The position numbers were made by a program, and so were the translations under genes. Below the pieces are notes generated by a model that was not told where the DNA came from, ran no database searches, and was given only the letters and a program-made list of their open reading frames with translations. A stretch of DNA of 64,000 bases from positions 19,240,501 through 19,304,500 of the forward strand of contig CM073596.1 in assembly GCA_037074705.1 (NCBI GenBank), in the 5' to 3' direction. How positions within the stretch are numbered: position 1 is the stretch's first letter; every line of letters begins with the position of its first letter. Shown here one piece after another: positions 24,501 to 36,563 of this stretch. The DNA is from Zhengitettix transpicula. Lineage: Eukaryota; Arthropoda; Insecta; Orthoptera; Tetrigidae.

Positions 24501-24740
24501 GACAACGAAAGAAACGCCGTGGAACGGACCATGCCTCAACACTACATTAAAATTGGATAAATTTAGTATATCTCTCCGATCATCGTCACACACACGTAAA
24601 GGTCACCTCGGTAACATTTTATTCACTTGGTTGTTTCACAATTGTTTAAATCATGGTGGGGATGAAGTTACTTGCCCATGGGCAACTCGTTTTCCCCAAT
24701 ATCCGTACAGCTGTACAGAGCACTAAAGATAAGTTGATAT

Positions 24741-24768
24741 TCTCACAACTCAAAACAACTCTCGTCAG
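24741..24768 (-). ncRNA. hammerhead-like core, internally deleted
   Basis: CTGACGA (complement of 24762-24768) is followed after a shortened interval by GAGTTGTGAGAATAT. This matches the 42.6-kb copy (GTTGTGAGATAT), with about 10 nt of stem II lost. Presumably inactive. Confidence 0.3.
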
Positions 24769-25165
24769 TTGACAAAACTCAAAAGCGACGTAAACGCAAC
24801 GACAATGGGAGAGCCAAAGGGTTAGCGTAACAATAAGGGATCAAAGTCATTGTTGAGTTTCATAGTGTCTGTACATTAATAGCTGTGATGTTTGATTTAA
24901 TGTGAAGCATCTCTGAAATGAGTCTGGAATTGCACCTGGTGTCAATGTCTAAAATCATAGCATTTGCCTATCAAATGTATGTTTTGAATTGATGATATGT
25001 TTGGAGACCACAGATTGTTTATCAAAGGGAATTTTGATATTAGACATATGTTCCTTGATACGTGTATTAAGGGATCGTTTCGTTTGCCCTATGTAGCAGG
25101 AATTACAATTCGAGCAAGCGATTTTGATGGTCGTTTTTGTAGGTTTATTAAAATCACAAAACTAA
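24741..25165 (-). mobile_element. Penelope-like element remnant: GIY-YIG end plus 3' tail
   Basis: The minus-strand frame ending in a TGA at 24955-24957 reads CDFNKPTKTTIKIACSNC then NSCYIGQTKRSLNTRIKEHM and IPFDKQSVVSKHI. The C-x2-C pair, YIGQT, the conserved Arg and the EH are the GIY-YIG endonuclease region at the C terminus of Penelope-like ORFs. The 3' UTR is alignable with the 42.8-kb copy (e.g. CACCAGGTGCAATTCCAGA) and ends in a degenerate hammerhead-like motif. The reverse transcriptase was not recovered; sequence above 25165 is too decayed. Confidence 0.75.
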
Positions 25166-26910
25166 TGGCCACGTGCTTCAAAGGGTTAATGAAGACGATC
25201 CCACATTTCTAAACAATATCTGTTAATCAATTAGAACATTGTCACTGTATTTCGTGACTATTTCTACTCTTCGTTAAACATCCTAGTGACCGTAGTTTGA
25301 TGTTCCTCTTTGAAATCCTCTGTGTCTGTCGTGGTTATAACCTCTTAGCTCGTGCTATGTTCTTAACAAATATGTTTTTCTATCGAAGGATAATAACTAA
25401 TTTTTTATATATTTTTTCCTTTGATTATTGTTGGAAAATTTTCTCTCCTCAATTAAGAGCACTATTTCATTTATATATTTATTATGAAACAATTTGAATA
25501 CTAATGCTATAAATATTTTCATATTCACTTATCAATCTCATATTTCTAGAACTGCTATTTTATATTAAAAGCAAGCTCCTCCAGTAATTCACAAAATGTC
25601 GTTACGTCATCCGTAAATCTTGGAGTGTGTCATTTTTATTTGTGTTGTCTCCATTATTCAATTCATTGCTTGCTTTATCGTGTCACCGAATCTATGGACC
25701 ACGGCTGATAATTTTCTGTGCATCGTCTGTGAGCGGAGCTAAAAATTAGTGTCTCTTTTCCCTAGAAATTTATTATTTGAATTTTTTGAAGGTCTGTTCC
25801 TTTATATCTCGGTGCATAAATCGGCATTGGTCTTATGGTATTTAAGTCACTTATTCGTTAGGCTATTTTAACTCTGTTACGTCCATATCTCTAAATCATT
25901 CAGACTATAAGCAACACACAAACGTTAACAGTATAAATTATTCAAGTGACCATAAAATTACGAGTTTATTTGCCACTTGCAACACGCGACATTTGAATAC
26001 AGAGGTAACATTTCCATAATACTCGCAGAATGGAGTCTGTTAAGTACGGAAGCTGTCGAATGTTTGTAAAAGCTCGCGTTAATCTAGGTAAGAGAATGCG
26101 TACTCGGGTCAGCCTAACGGAGGCCACGAATAGTCTAGGTTCCGGGTTCGCGTTCCGGACAGGACATTATGCTGCTACGAAACTATGCTTTCCTTACAAA
26201 CGCAATCGCCGATGGTTGCCCTTACTTTTCTCGTTCGCTGCACCGACGATATACACGAGAATTTATATATATATATATATATTAGCACCTATTGTTATTC
26301 ACTTTGAGGCTGTAAAGAACAGCATTGTTTGGCGCGAGAATGGTTGCTACGAATTGTTGTCGAAAAAGCGAATATAAGTCGTTCAGAACTTTTAGCAGGG
26401 GCAGTCAGATATAATATAATAATATTACTGATAGCGTGTTAATGTGATTCACAGTTCCTTTCAGCGTTTTGACATTCACTTTTGTTATTTTTATTGTGGC
26501 AGTAACAGGCGATTAGTTACTACAATAATTCGTTAAACTGTTCGAATAAAAACAATATTCAATTAAAGAAGGTTAGCGTCATTTATGTGAAATGAATTCA
26601 TACCTACAGAGCTTTCAAAAATTTAATTTTTAGATCATTCATGATTCATTCAGAACTGGCGTACTACTTATGTTGACGTGATTAAAAATAATTACAAAGA
26701 AAAAGTCCAGTCTGGAGCAACGTGCCCGTGTTGAGTAACTCCTCTCTAAATCTAAGAACCTGAGTGATGTCCATTTCTTTCTTTAATTTCCTGTATTAAG
26801 TCCATCGTAAAACAGGTTTGTTTGACGTTTTATTCTCTCTCTCAACAGGCCATTCAGGAGCTATTAGGAGCACATCTTTTGTTTAATTTTCTGGTAATCC
26901 CGAAATTGTC
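25166..26910. other. unassigned; may include decayed Penelope-like coding sequence
   Basis: No clean frame. The part immediately above 25165 would be where the rest of the element's ORF lay, but I could not recognise it. A short (TA)n run is at about 26266-26281. Confidence 0.3.
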
Positions 26911-26914
26911 CGCT

Positions 26915-27225
26915 ATTCCCATTGGAATAGTCGGCCAGCTGCCTCCTAAACTGGTAGAGGCACGGAGAAGGGAATGCTGTGTTCCAACAGCAAACTCCTC
27001 TCCCGCTATCGGAAGGGCGTGGGACAAGTACCCAATGCCCGACCTACCTGATTTTCTAGGGTTTGTCCTGCATTTCTTTAGGCGAATGTCGGGTAGGATC
27101 CTTAAAATATACCCCTGGGGCCCTAGTTAACGCTTGGCTACCTTCCTCTACCATTCCTTCCTATGCTATTAAAGGGGAGTTGCCACCATGTGGATTACCC
27201 TCATGTAGCCTGTTACCTAAAAAAA
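26915..27225 (+). mobile_element. A-tailed retroposon family copy 2 (best preserved)
   Basis: It runs from ATTCCCATTGGAATAGTCGG to CATGTAGCCTGTTACC followed by seven A residues (27219-27225). It contains a frame IPIGIVGQLPPKLVEARRRE...GRAWDKYPMPDLPD shared with copy 3 and, with a stop, copy 1. The A-run and sharp 3' end indicate LINE-mobilised retroposition. No RNA polymerase III B box was found, so it is not an obvious tRNA-derived SINE; it may be a fragment of a longer element. Confidence 0.8.
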
Positions 27226-30200
27226 TGAATTAAGTGTTAATTTTGTTGAATTAAAAAATACTTTCTAATGGATGATTTCAGAGTTTTTAATTGAATAATT
27301 TATCATTTAATTACTTATTAATATTTTACATTTATCGAAAGAGAACAGAAACGTGTCAAAAACAAAAGTAATGCATGAGACTATATATATTATATTATAT
27401 TTATTGTAGTATTCAAATAAGATAAACAACAAATATGCCATCACGTTAGGACAGTCAAATTATGTAATAAACAAAATATAAAAGGAAACAAAGGAAGGAA
27501 GTTTACGGGATTTTACATTGAAATTAAACCAAAATGTTTAAATAGGTGACGAAGATTATTTAATTGACAATTTTGATTTAAGTTGACTTTACATTTTATG
27601 ATTTAAAGTAAATGCCACAGCTTGCACGAGAATCTAAATTTCAGACAGTGATTTGCAATTTTCACCCAGATAAAAAAACAAAAAATGAATTTAATTTACA
27701 ATAACAAAAGTTCATACAAAGACTCTAGCAACAACAAAAACTGTAGAAATCTGACGGTAAATTTATATTTGTATAAAGATTTACAAAAGAAAGTTTTTAC
27801 GGACCCTTTTATTTAGAGCTGTCTGTTTGTACACTATTGTCTGTTTTAATTTTTTTATAAAACAATGATTTTATTTGCAGGCCATTGCACTGATTGAAAA
27901 CTTTTTACTCTTCGTCGTAACACTTTGCTAATTATGGCAGCGATCACTGTTGACTGCTACGCATTTTAAATTACGTCGTATCCCGTTGCTTGCAATAGAT
28001 TTCTCCTCAACTTTACTTCGACACAACCAAATGTTAGCGTGTTGTACCCAAGAAGCAACAACTGATGGATATGCCCCGAAGAATACGGAAAAAATCACGA
28101 CCATTGTTGTTTTGAATTTTAATATATTTTGTTCCCGAATCTAAATAAATGGCTTCTTTGACGAATATTTGTTCGACCAAAGAAGTTAAAGCTGGGATAA
28201 AGGTCTGTTTTACATAGTTTTGTACTGAAGGTACAAAGAAGCTGGTAAAGCGATACTCTTAAGTGTATTGACTACGTTGAAAAATAAAATATAAATCCGT
28301 AAGTTGTTTTTTCCTTTATCTGGTCGAACCACTCTCGGCAATCCAGTCTTCAGCGTCGTTTTTTATAATCCAATATGTTCTTATTTGTTTTAAGTCGTCC
28401 ATATTGAGTCCAATTCTTCGTTCCATTCTATTTGTTTGTCATTATTATGTCTTGAAGCCCTTTTCATGTGTCTTTCGAAAACTTTTCCAAATATAGATAT
28501 CTTTCTGTCTATTCTTCTCAGTAAGTATTCGTTACCATTATTTTCTCCAGCCTTCTTCATCCGCATTCTAGATATTGTCAGAAATTTATCTTTATTGAAA
28601 GCCATATGTTCAATTTATTGTAGTATTTGTTTATGCGGGATTAGAAGTAAAGCAATGACTAGTGGCGATTTTGTGTGTTGTTGAGGCTAGCGAGCTTCTG
28701 TTTCTGCTGGAGACTGTACTGCGTTCTGGCAGTAGCAGAGGGGACATCCACAGCTCTTTATGTGCAGCGGCGGTTTTCAAATGGTCGCCTGTTGGTTGTG
28801 GCAATACAAGTTAAGGGCCGGGCCTGCCAACTTTATAGTCGGCCAGCTACAATTTTATTGAGGGGAGGGAGGGAGATACCCCGACTCAATTAGGCGCTTG
28901 TGCTGCTGTTACAGTAATGCTGCAACAAGCCTCTGTGACAAGCCGGAGGATTTGCCAGAGCTCACTAAAAGCAAAATGGAACCGAATAGCGAGGACTGCA
29001 CTCTAAGATGCAATGAAGTTCAAGCGAAGAGAGTGACGTACGACGACTAGGGAAATATAATGTATGCGACAGAGGACGTAACTTAAAAATAAAAACGTAA
29101 TGAACGAATGCGATATAAGAATTGTTATCAGACGACTCAAAACCGTATTAGGAATACCCTAACAATACATGTATTATTTGACAGGACTGTACTGATTTAT
29201 TAATGCTTTGTTATTTTTCGTGAGAATGGAACAACAGAGATTAAAATTTTCACTGTTAGAAATTTTTGAACGCTAAAGTGAGTTTATCGTCCCATAGAAG
29301 GATATTTAATTTCGTTACCTACTTTATTGTGCCTCGTTGAAAATTTTTTCAAAGCACTCCGGCCAACTAATTGTACTTGAAATGGAAATCGCTTATGGTT
29401 TAGTGAGGATAAACTAAGAGACGGGCCATTAATATGAATGGAAATTAGCTGCCTCAAAGTTAATAAATATGTATGTTCCAACTTTCTTGCAAATCATAAT
29501 AAAGCAGAAAATGGTCGTGATGAAGTACCTGATTTTCTGAATTAATATTAACTCATGCAATGAATAGCAACAATTTAATTTTTTTTATTCTTACTGAGAT
29601 TTTTTTCTTGAAATTCCACTATGATGTATGAGAAGAAGTTTCAGTTGCAAAATACTCCCCTAAAATTGTAATCTACCTCTTATTTAGCAAGTCAGAAAAT
29701 CATTTTGAGTTATTTAATAATTTTATAAAAATTAAAACGAGGAAAAAAATTTCATTCCGGATAGGAAAAGACATCAGAATCGTAAATAATTTTCGTCCGT
29801 ATGAAAATAGATTTTTGTACGCTAAATTTAGTCTAATGTTAATTACAACTGCGATGGTGACTCTTTAGTGCTCACGGTTATCATAATACACCATTGTGAT
29901 TCTCGTGCTTTATTTACGAGTATGGTGTTGTTGGCGAGAGTGAAGATGTCCGTGTGCGCAGTGAAGCGCTCCTGCTGCACATACATCGCATCGCCCCTTC
30001 CCTCCCTCGCCTCTATTTGATGGTAGTGTCCTGCAATAGCGATTAAAATCAACAAGTTACTAGGCACCGCAAGCTGTTTCATCTGTCCCGTGGGGGCGGC
30101 TCTCTCTGCAAATGGCTTCTTGCTGCAGCGCCAATTCGCTAACCACCAGCCAACCAGGCTCCGAAATACCCCAAACTCACATACCTCATATATTTTGTAA

Positions 30201-30460
30201 TCAATTTACGTAATAATTTGAAATATCATAAAATTAGATATGGTCGGGCGTTATTCCTCTCAGTTACCAATGAGGGCCACGATAGTGATTAATTAGTCCA
30301 TGTGGAACAAACGCTGTTTGGCATCTAGAATATAAGAAAAAATTAAGTAGCTGGTTTCGCGAATTAATACGTTTATAACATTACTGTGCACGATTATTTA
30401 TGTCAAGTATTAATTTACCGTACCAAAACCTCTCTTTGAGCTGTTAAATTATCTAATATT
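27226..30460. other. AT-rich stretch without recognised genes
   Basis: Only chance frames. A GC-richer patch with several CpGs lies at about 29935-30180 and a GTGATTAATTAGTCC homeodomain-type site at about 30285. Otherwise nothing assignable. Confidence 0.35.
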
Positions 30461-30467
30461 TTGTTTA

Positions 30468-31256
30468 CCTATACAATAAAAAAGAATGTATATTTGTATG
30501 TATATATTTACGTTAATCTCTATACACGAGTAGACGCGTGGAAAAATTGTAAAAAAAAAATTGTACACGTATTCTTAAATAACGAGAAACGGTACTGTGG
30601 GGGTGAGTAACCCCTAGCATAAAGGTGAAAGGAATAATAATTAAAAAACGTGTTCACTTTGTGTTAAATTACTGCGCGCCAAGAGATCGTGACGTCACAT
30701 CACACGCGAGAGGGAGGCGTTACTACTCGACGATACTACAAAACGAAGTAAATAGTTCCGTTTTTTGTAATGAAGTAAAGCAGAAATATTTTGTTTGAAT
30801 ATAAAGTATAACTTTACCCAGTAATACTCAATAGAATGATAAAGAAACAATACGAAATACTTTGCGATCTTTGCGGAAAATGTAAGATAATTTACGTGTC
30901 ATATTAATGACTCCAATATGGCGACCATTTGTTTAAAATATGAATATAGCTATCATTTTCATCAATTTAATCTTTCGTAATGTCTGAAGACTGAGGGACA
31001 AATCTATTCTGCACTACGTATATTTAAGTATTCTAATCGTAAAGAAATAAGAATGTATTTTTGTTGGGATTGATGCAATAAAATTCCATATATTTTACAG
31101 CTGTTCAATTAATGCACTATCGGTTGAAAGTATGTACGGAACTAGGAACAGTTAGATTTAGGTTAAATCACTTCTTGACAAAAGATTAATATAGAATTAA
31201 ATACTTTTTCGGGTTCATACAAATAAGTACACGGACAAAGCCGGACACCCAGCTAT
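30468..31256 (+). mobile_element. Helitron-like non-autonomous element copy 1
   Basis: It begins near CTATACAATAAAAAAGAATG, a Helitron-like 5' end with the T of the TC eroded, and ends GCCGGACACCCAGCTAT, an eroded CTAG end preceded by a CGG/CCG hairpin remnant. It shares about 670 bp with 52693-53374, including GAGAAACGGTACTGT, TTGTGTTAAATTACTGCGCG, and TTGTTGGGATTGATGCAATA. Non-coding. Includes TGACGTCA at 30690-30697. Confidence 0.65.
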
Positions 31257-31789
31257 TTTTAAAATATAATAAAAACAACTACGTAATAAGGTATTACTTT
31301 ATTGTTCTTAGACTTATTTTTTTATGTTTATCTCAAAATAATTTCAAACTCAAAATAGAATTTTTAAATCCTTAATAACCTCTGCGCAATGAGATCTTAA
31401 TCCCAGGCTATCCACGGACTGAGTGCGGAATTTTGAGCAGTTGAAAAATTACACATCAATTCCTACAGCCAGCAATTATGAAAATAGACTGCGGTATAAT
31501 TAAAGAAAAAAACTGTCCCATGACGAAGGCGATTTTCCGGATGTTGGTTAACTTGTAATCGGTACTTAGAAGTTCCCTGCAACCAGCGCCGTATAACTCG
31601 TAATCGGTGGGTTTGACGTACTGATATTGGAAGTTTTCTTCCGCGTTCGTCGTAAAACATTTACAATCTTCAACTTCCAATTTCAACTCTGCCTCCATCA
31701 CTTTCCTCGAATTGCGCAAGAAGTGAAAGTCACTCTTCAAACCCATCTATATTTGATTTTTCTGTCAAATTGTATTTTAACACTTCGCA
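31257..31789. other. unassigned
   Basis: Short frames on the minus strand (31456-31746) match nothing I recognise. Confidence 0.3.
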
Positions 31790-31935
31790 CTCCAACTGAC
31801 CAGCGCAGTTGTGTTTCTCTATGCTCTTCTTAGCACCTGACGAAAGGGACAAGGATCCCAGAAACGTTGTGTGGTATTTATATTACCCTTATTTTTGTCT
31901 GTATTGAATATCTTTCTTATTCATTATTTTCTATC
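31790..31935 (+). mobile_element. Penelope-like tail fragment with hammerhead-like core
   Basis: About 140 bp shared with 61330-61475, including GCAGTTGTGTTTC, TAGCACCTGACGA, GTGTGGTATTTAT and CTTTCTTATTCATTA. It holds the best-preserved ribozyme-like core of the window. No coding part accompanies it. Confidence 0.6.
31837..31871 (+). ncRNA. hammerhead-like ribozyme core (best preserved)
   Basis: CTGACGA (31837-31843), AA, stem GGGA, loop CAAGGA, stem TCCC, A, then GAAACGTTGTG. Both conserved single-strand blocks of the hammerhead core are intact and stem II is fully paired. A possible stem I (GCGC against GCAC, one mismatch; GTGC/GCAC in the 61-kb copy) lies upstream. No convincing NUH cleavage site or stem III was found. 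Confidence 0.5.
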
Positions 31936-31967
31936 ATTTATTTTCATTTTAAAACATTTTCATCATT

Positions 31968-31987
31968 GGGGGGGGGGGGGGGGGGGG
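31968..31987 (+). repeat. poly(G) tract, 20 bases
   Basis: An uninterrupted run of 20 G, rare in AT-rich insect DNA. It can form a quadruplex and is also a place where assemblies go wrong. Confidence 0.95.
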
Positions 31988-33840
31988 CGGATCAGTTTGC
32001 ATAATTCCACGGCTCTGTACCTTCGCATGAATTGTTTCCCCAAACTGACCTTCATTGTAAAGGCACATTTTTTACATTCCGTCAAAAAGTGACCACTTTA
32101 GGTCAGCTTCGAAACAAACAGGACCGTACAAGTCCTCCACAGGACAGCTGCATCCAAAATGGACAAATTGAATTCTTAATATTCTCAGTTTATCCATATT
32201 ACTCTATTGATTATTGAATTGAGTGTAGTTTTTAGCAAGTTACTAATAACTACTTTTTCTAAAATAAATATTTAAAAAATATTTATATACAAATATTTAA
32301 ATTCTTGGCTATATGTATAAAATTATAAGCCTATTGTCGCATACTATTGATTAGCAAAAAATACGTTTAGTTACTATCAACATGTTCAGTAAAGATAAAT
32401 AAAAAAACCAACATTTAAGTTTTTGCCTTTACATATGTTCACTATTATTTTTTGGAACGTCGATTTCAGTCTTAAAATTAGATATTTATTGTAGTATCAA
32501 TGATATAAATCTGTTTTTGGTTGTTGTTTACTTTTCTCTGTCCTTAAATCGAGAACTTGAAATAACAGGGCACTTAATTTTGGTTTTCTTATGGATTGTT
32601 ACCTATAGATTTTTGCAACAACAGTACATATTATTGCTTATTTTTAAATGAGCTTTTTCAATTTCTGCTTCTTATAATGTTTGTATTTTGACATTGCTGT
32701 ACTGCTCTTCTTTTGTTCGCTAATTAAGATCTTCTGAAGAAACCGAGAGACAGTATTTATTTATTGGTTACTTATTGGGGACCCGTTTTTTAAACCTTTC
32801 AAACCCTTTTTTTGGGTGACATCACTGGAGACTAGTTTAAAATTTCGACAATAACGCGTAAAATGAAAGTAGGTTAGAGACCATGAGAATAGAACGATAA
32901 GTACTTTGAAAGACAAGAATTAGCCGTATGTCGATAATTATAAAACAGTTGTAACTGCTGTACCCCTGTATAATTCGACGGTAAACGAACCAGTGACAAG
33001 AAGACAAATTGCCGACTAGCAGTTGAATGAAATAAATAAAGCTGAAGGATAAATGAAATTGGACTAGTCTGTATAAATCCGGAATGGAATTTAGCGGAGT
33101 ATACATGGCATTTTAACTTCTCCGGTTCAAGTTTGTGCGCTGTTAGTTCGAACATTCGAGGACAGATGGCGTTGGGTGTCTCATTGTGCGAAGATTTTCC
33201 GTTATGTTGACGGTACGAGTCACGGTGAAATTATCCAAACTGGCAATGTCTTGTTCTGGGTATTATTCTTTGTATTAATTCATGCTAAAACAAATGAAAA
33301 AATTTAGGGAGAATAAAGTTTGAAGTCATAAGGGATTACTATATAATTCAAAGTGAGTCTATAACGTCTTCACAATTTATAATATAACAACAAAATGAAT
33401 TCAGGGAATATGCATACCGTGTGAATATAGAACTAGCTAAAGAATTGAATGAATTTTTTTTTATAATGGGAGAAATGTGGCTTTATTAGACTTGTATTGG
33501 GGTTAGGCAGCATCAGTTTTTAAATCTGTTGGAGATATTTATGTTGACGAAAGGAGATGGATATGATTTAGCAAAATAAATTATTATTCACGGTATTTAA
33601 AAAGAATAACTATTACAATGTATTACTTTCTACTTACGACTTTTTTCCATTTGAAGGTCTCGTTCTCTTGGTGTAGTGGCGAGATTATTTATCTTTGTAC
33701 GGGACCTCGGATTTCACTGCAGGTAGTCGATAATTGGTGTAATCCGAATAATACTATTTATGGACATTCTCTTCAATTTTTAAGTCGGAAAAATTCACCG
33801 TTTTATGTTAACACTAGTTCTAGTGTTATGCGCAAATAAA
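31988..33840. other. unassigned AT-rich stretch
   Basis: Frames of 93 and 89 codons overlap on the minus strand near 32837-33155 but are in different frames and resemble no protein I know. Nothing else was recognised. Confidence 0.35.
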
Positions 33841-33845
33841 ATCAC

Positions 33846-34330
33846 TGCTATCCGGAGTCCCGGGTTGGCCCGCGACAGGACCCGGTTAAGGGAGAATAAA
33901 GTATGAAGGGCGAGTGTTGTAATGAGAGCAACCCCCTGATGCAGGCTGCGGCACTAATGTAGCCACTCTATATGCAAATCGTTCCGCCCTGGCGGCGGGG
34001 ACTTATGTATGCATGTGCGGAATATAGCGTCGCCAAAGCATTGATCAAGACGCCGTCGCGACGCCTCCCGCGGAATGCCGAATTAGGGTTCGGGGAAAAG
34101 TAAGGATTAATTTGCTTCATCCATCACGACGCGCCGCAGTTTTCCGGGACTGTCATATCGCCCTCTCTCACACACCCAGATGGCCTCGTCTCCCCCGAAA
34201 CATCTGTCCTGTCCCCCGAACATCGAGCACATTTCCGGGGAACAGCACAGAGCTTACCATTGTGCTCATGTAACCATCTGGGAACGATATTTTACGATTT
34301 AAATTTCGCCTTGTCGCAGTTTCTACTTTT
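33846..34330. promoter_or_regulatory. GC/CpG-rich island with POU octamer
   Basis: CpG-dense block (e.g. CGCCGTCGCGACGCCTCCCG) with a perfect octamer ATGCAAAT at 33972-33979. No coding frame. It looks like a conserved non-coding element or promoter. Confidence 0.3.
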
Positions 34331-34679
34331 TCCTTAGCCGAAGTCTGTGCTTTGCTCGTTCAACCCCGGTGGAGGGAACCATAATTTTATATGTACATCA
34401 GTGTGTTCATCTTGGCTGAATACAGTAAATTAAGAGTCAAGTAGTTCTTTTTGAACTTCATAGTACAAGAACTTAAAATGGGCAAGAAATGGAATTATGT
34501 CAAGCCTGCAATGACAAGGAGGTATGCTGCGGGACACACAGCGGGGAGATCCGGACCTGAATACCTTCTAGGCTGAAGGCAAATTGTTTTATTTTGTAGT
34601 TGTGACATAGCTTCAGATATTTTTCCCATCCTTTACTGGCTCTGACTTTATTTCCATCTTCACAATTCTTCATAAACGT

Positions 34680-35380
34680 GAAGTTATCTAGAAATAATCA
34701 TTCCAGCATAAGCGCTTGCTGGTCAGCGTCAGCAAGCACACCACAAGCCAACGGGCCGTCGTCGGAATGTTTACATTGGCCTTCAGGTTGGTGGTTTCAC
34801 CTTGGAGTTTGGCGAACGAGATTTGAACTCGCCGAGTAGCGGTAAGTCTGTGAAGTTGATATCTCTCGCGAGATGACCAGATGACTACATGATGAACCGA
34901 GTTACCGATTCGCGGCGCTGCCATACACGTGCATACAGACACGAGGACATGCCTAATAATTGATTCCCATTGTTGGGGCGACACACACACAACGAGAGGT
35001 GGAACAAATCTCGGAGATAGCGAGGCCCGTCATTCCCGGAATGGTGGCCTTTGTTGCCTCTAACGCCCCGTGTACCAATTAGGAGAACTCGCAGCGTCCA
35101 CTTACCGGCGCATCCGATTTGTTACATTTGTCAGAGCGTCTTCGCCGACTCCTGATTTATAATGGCGATTTCTCCGTAGTGAGTAATGTCGGGGAAATTT
35201 ATTAGCCGCTCTGGGGATAAACGGAACGGTCATTTCCACCTTCGTTCGATTCCGGTCGGCATAACTAATGGCGGCATCTTTCTGTACGGCGTAAGAAAAG
35301 CGCTATTTTCCTCTCCTCGCGACGATCGGGCTTTCTCCACAAATAAATCACGACACTCGAAAAGTAAACTGAATGGATGA
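34680..35380. promoter_or_regulatory. GC-rich island
   Basis: About 700 bp of balanced composition with many CpGs and short TTTAT/TTATTAG motifs, flanked by AT-rich DNA. Frames in it (34688-34990 minus, 35186-35380 plus) are not recognisable. Possible enhancer or promoter. Confidence 0.25.
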
Positions 35381-36280
35381 AATGGGACTTCCTTCATTAC
35401 TTTGGAACGCTGGCCGTGACCGATGTTGAACTGGAGTAACTCAGGAAGAATCCAGAATTAGATACGCAACATTTACTGCTAATGCTTAGGAATATGTTCT
35501 TTGAAACGCCTTCAGAAAATTAATTTATTGTATATCCTCATTCGTACGGTTGTCTGAGCACGATTACCTCACTTCTGCTTGACACAGTTCTAAAATATTT
35601 ATTTTTATCAAATTATCTGTTACTTCTGGAGAACATAAAATTAGGCTCGCAAAAACAAGTTCGAGTGAAATTCTAAATAATAGCTAGAGAACGAATAGTG
35701 AACTTATAAAGTAACAGTACGGACGTGAGGGTTGGTAGCGACTGAAGTTAATGTTTCGCTGAAGGATAGTTTGAATTAACTAATAACTGGGCAGAAATAT
35801 CTCGTCGTCTGAAAATACGATACCCAGTGTGGCGGAAACTCACTTTAACACGAACCTTTGTTACTGCAACTTGGAAGAGTAAATAATATTCTCGAAATTT
35901 TCATGCAATATACATGTATTGTGTTCAGTTCAGGATATGTTGTACGTGGAAAATCTTACAACCGTAAAAATGTTGTTCAAACACCATGTTTCTGCCTCTA
36001 TATCCTGTTCGTTAGAATGTAATAAATGTTTTTTTTAGAATAGTAGTAGCGTTGCACCCAGCGGCAGTTTTTGACGATAAATATTTTTTTTTTATCTCAC
36101 GCCAATCTAATCGAATATATTTCTTCACATTCAACCATATATAAATTACAGTAAGATAGAGACATTCAATTAAAAAAAACGTAACAATGATTGCTGCTCT
36201 AAAGCAGTGTTTCGGCAAAATTGTAATTACTTGAACCACAATGGTAAATCATACCAACTGCAATTTTTCGGAATTTAATT
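35381..36280. other. unassigned
   Basis: No feature recognised. Confidence 0.3.
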
Positions 36281-36281
36281 G

Positions 36282-36512
36282 CTATTTTATTGCTTTAATT
36301 TTGGGGCCCATCGGGTTAAGTGAGTTTGTAAAGAGGTTGATGAGGTTACGTCCTGAACAGCTATTGATGTAAATGACAATAGCACCAATGGGTCGGGTCA
36401 TTTTGGTTGGCCTATATGTGATTGAATTAAGTTTACCGCCGATTTCTGTAGTTACATAAAATTGGGGTTTAAACTCATATATATATATATGTATATATAT
36501 TGTGGTGATCAC
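36282..36512 (-). other. short frame downstream of a primer-binding site (possible element leader or gag start)
   Basis: A 76-codon minus-strand frame lies just inside the LTR element at 36564-37369. It has no motif I recognise. Position alone suggests leader or gag remnant. Confidence 0.2.
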
Positions 36513-36542
36513 AAATGAAAGACAATTAAATTAAAGGCAATG

Positions 36543-36560
36543 CCTCACGTTAAGGCGCCT
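36543..36560 (-). other. LTR-element primer binding site remnant
   Basis: The minus strand reads AGGCGCCTTAACGTGAGGCA, close to the PBS-like sequences after the LTR at 5566 (GGCGCTTCACGTGAGG, GACGCTTAACGTGGGGC). Confidence 0.5.
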
Positions 36561-36563
36561 ATT

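Noticed and set aside
24352..24726. 124-codon frame
   Set aside because: It crosses a GC island and ends just beside a Penelope-like tail; no recognisable protein.
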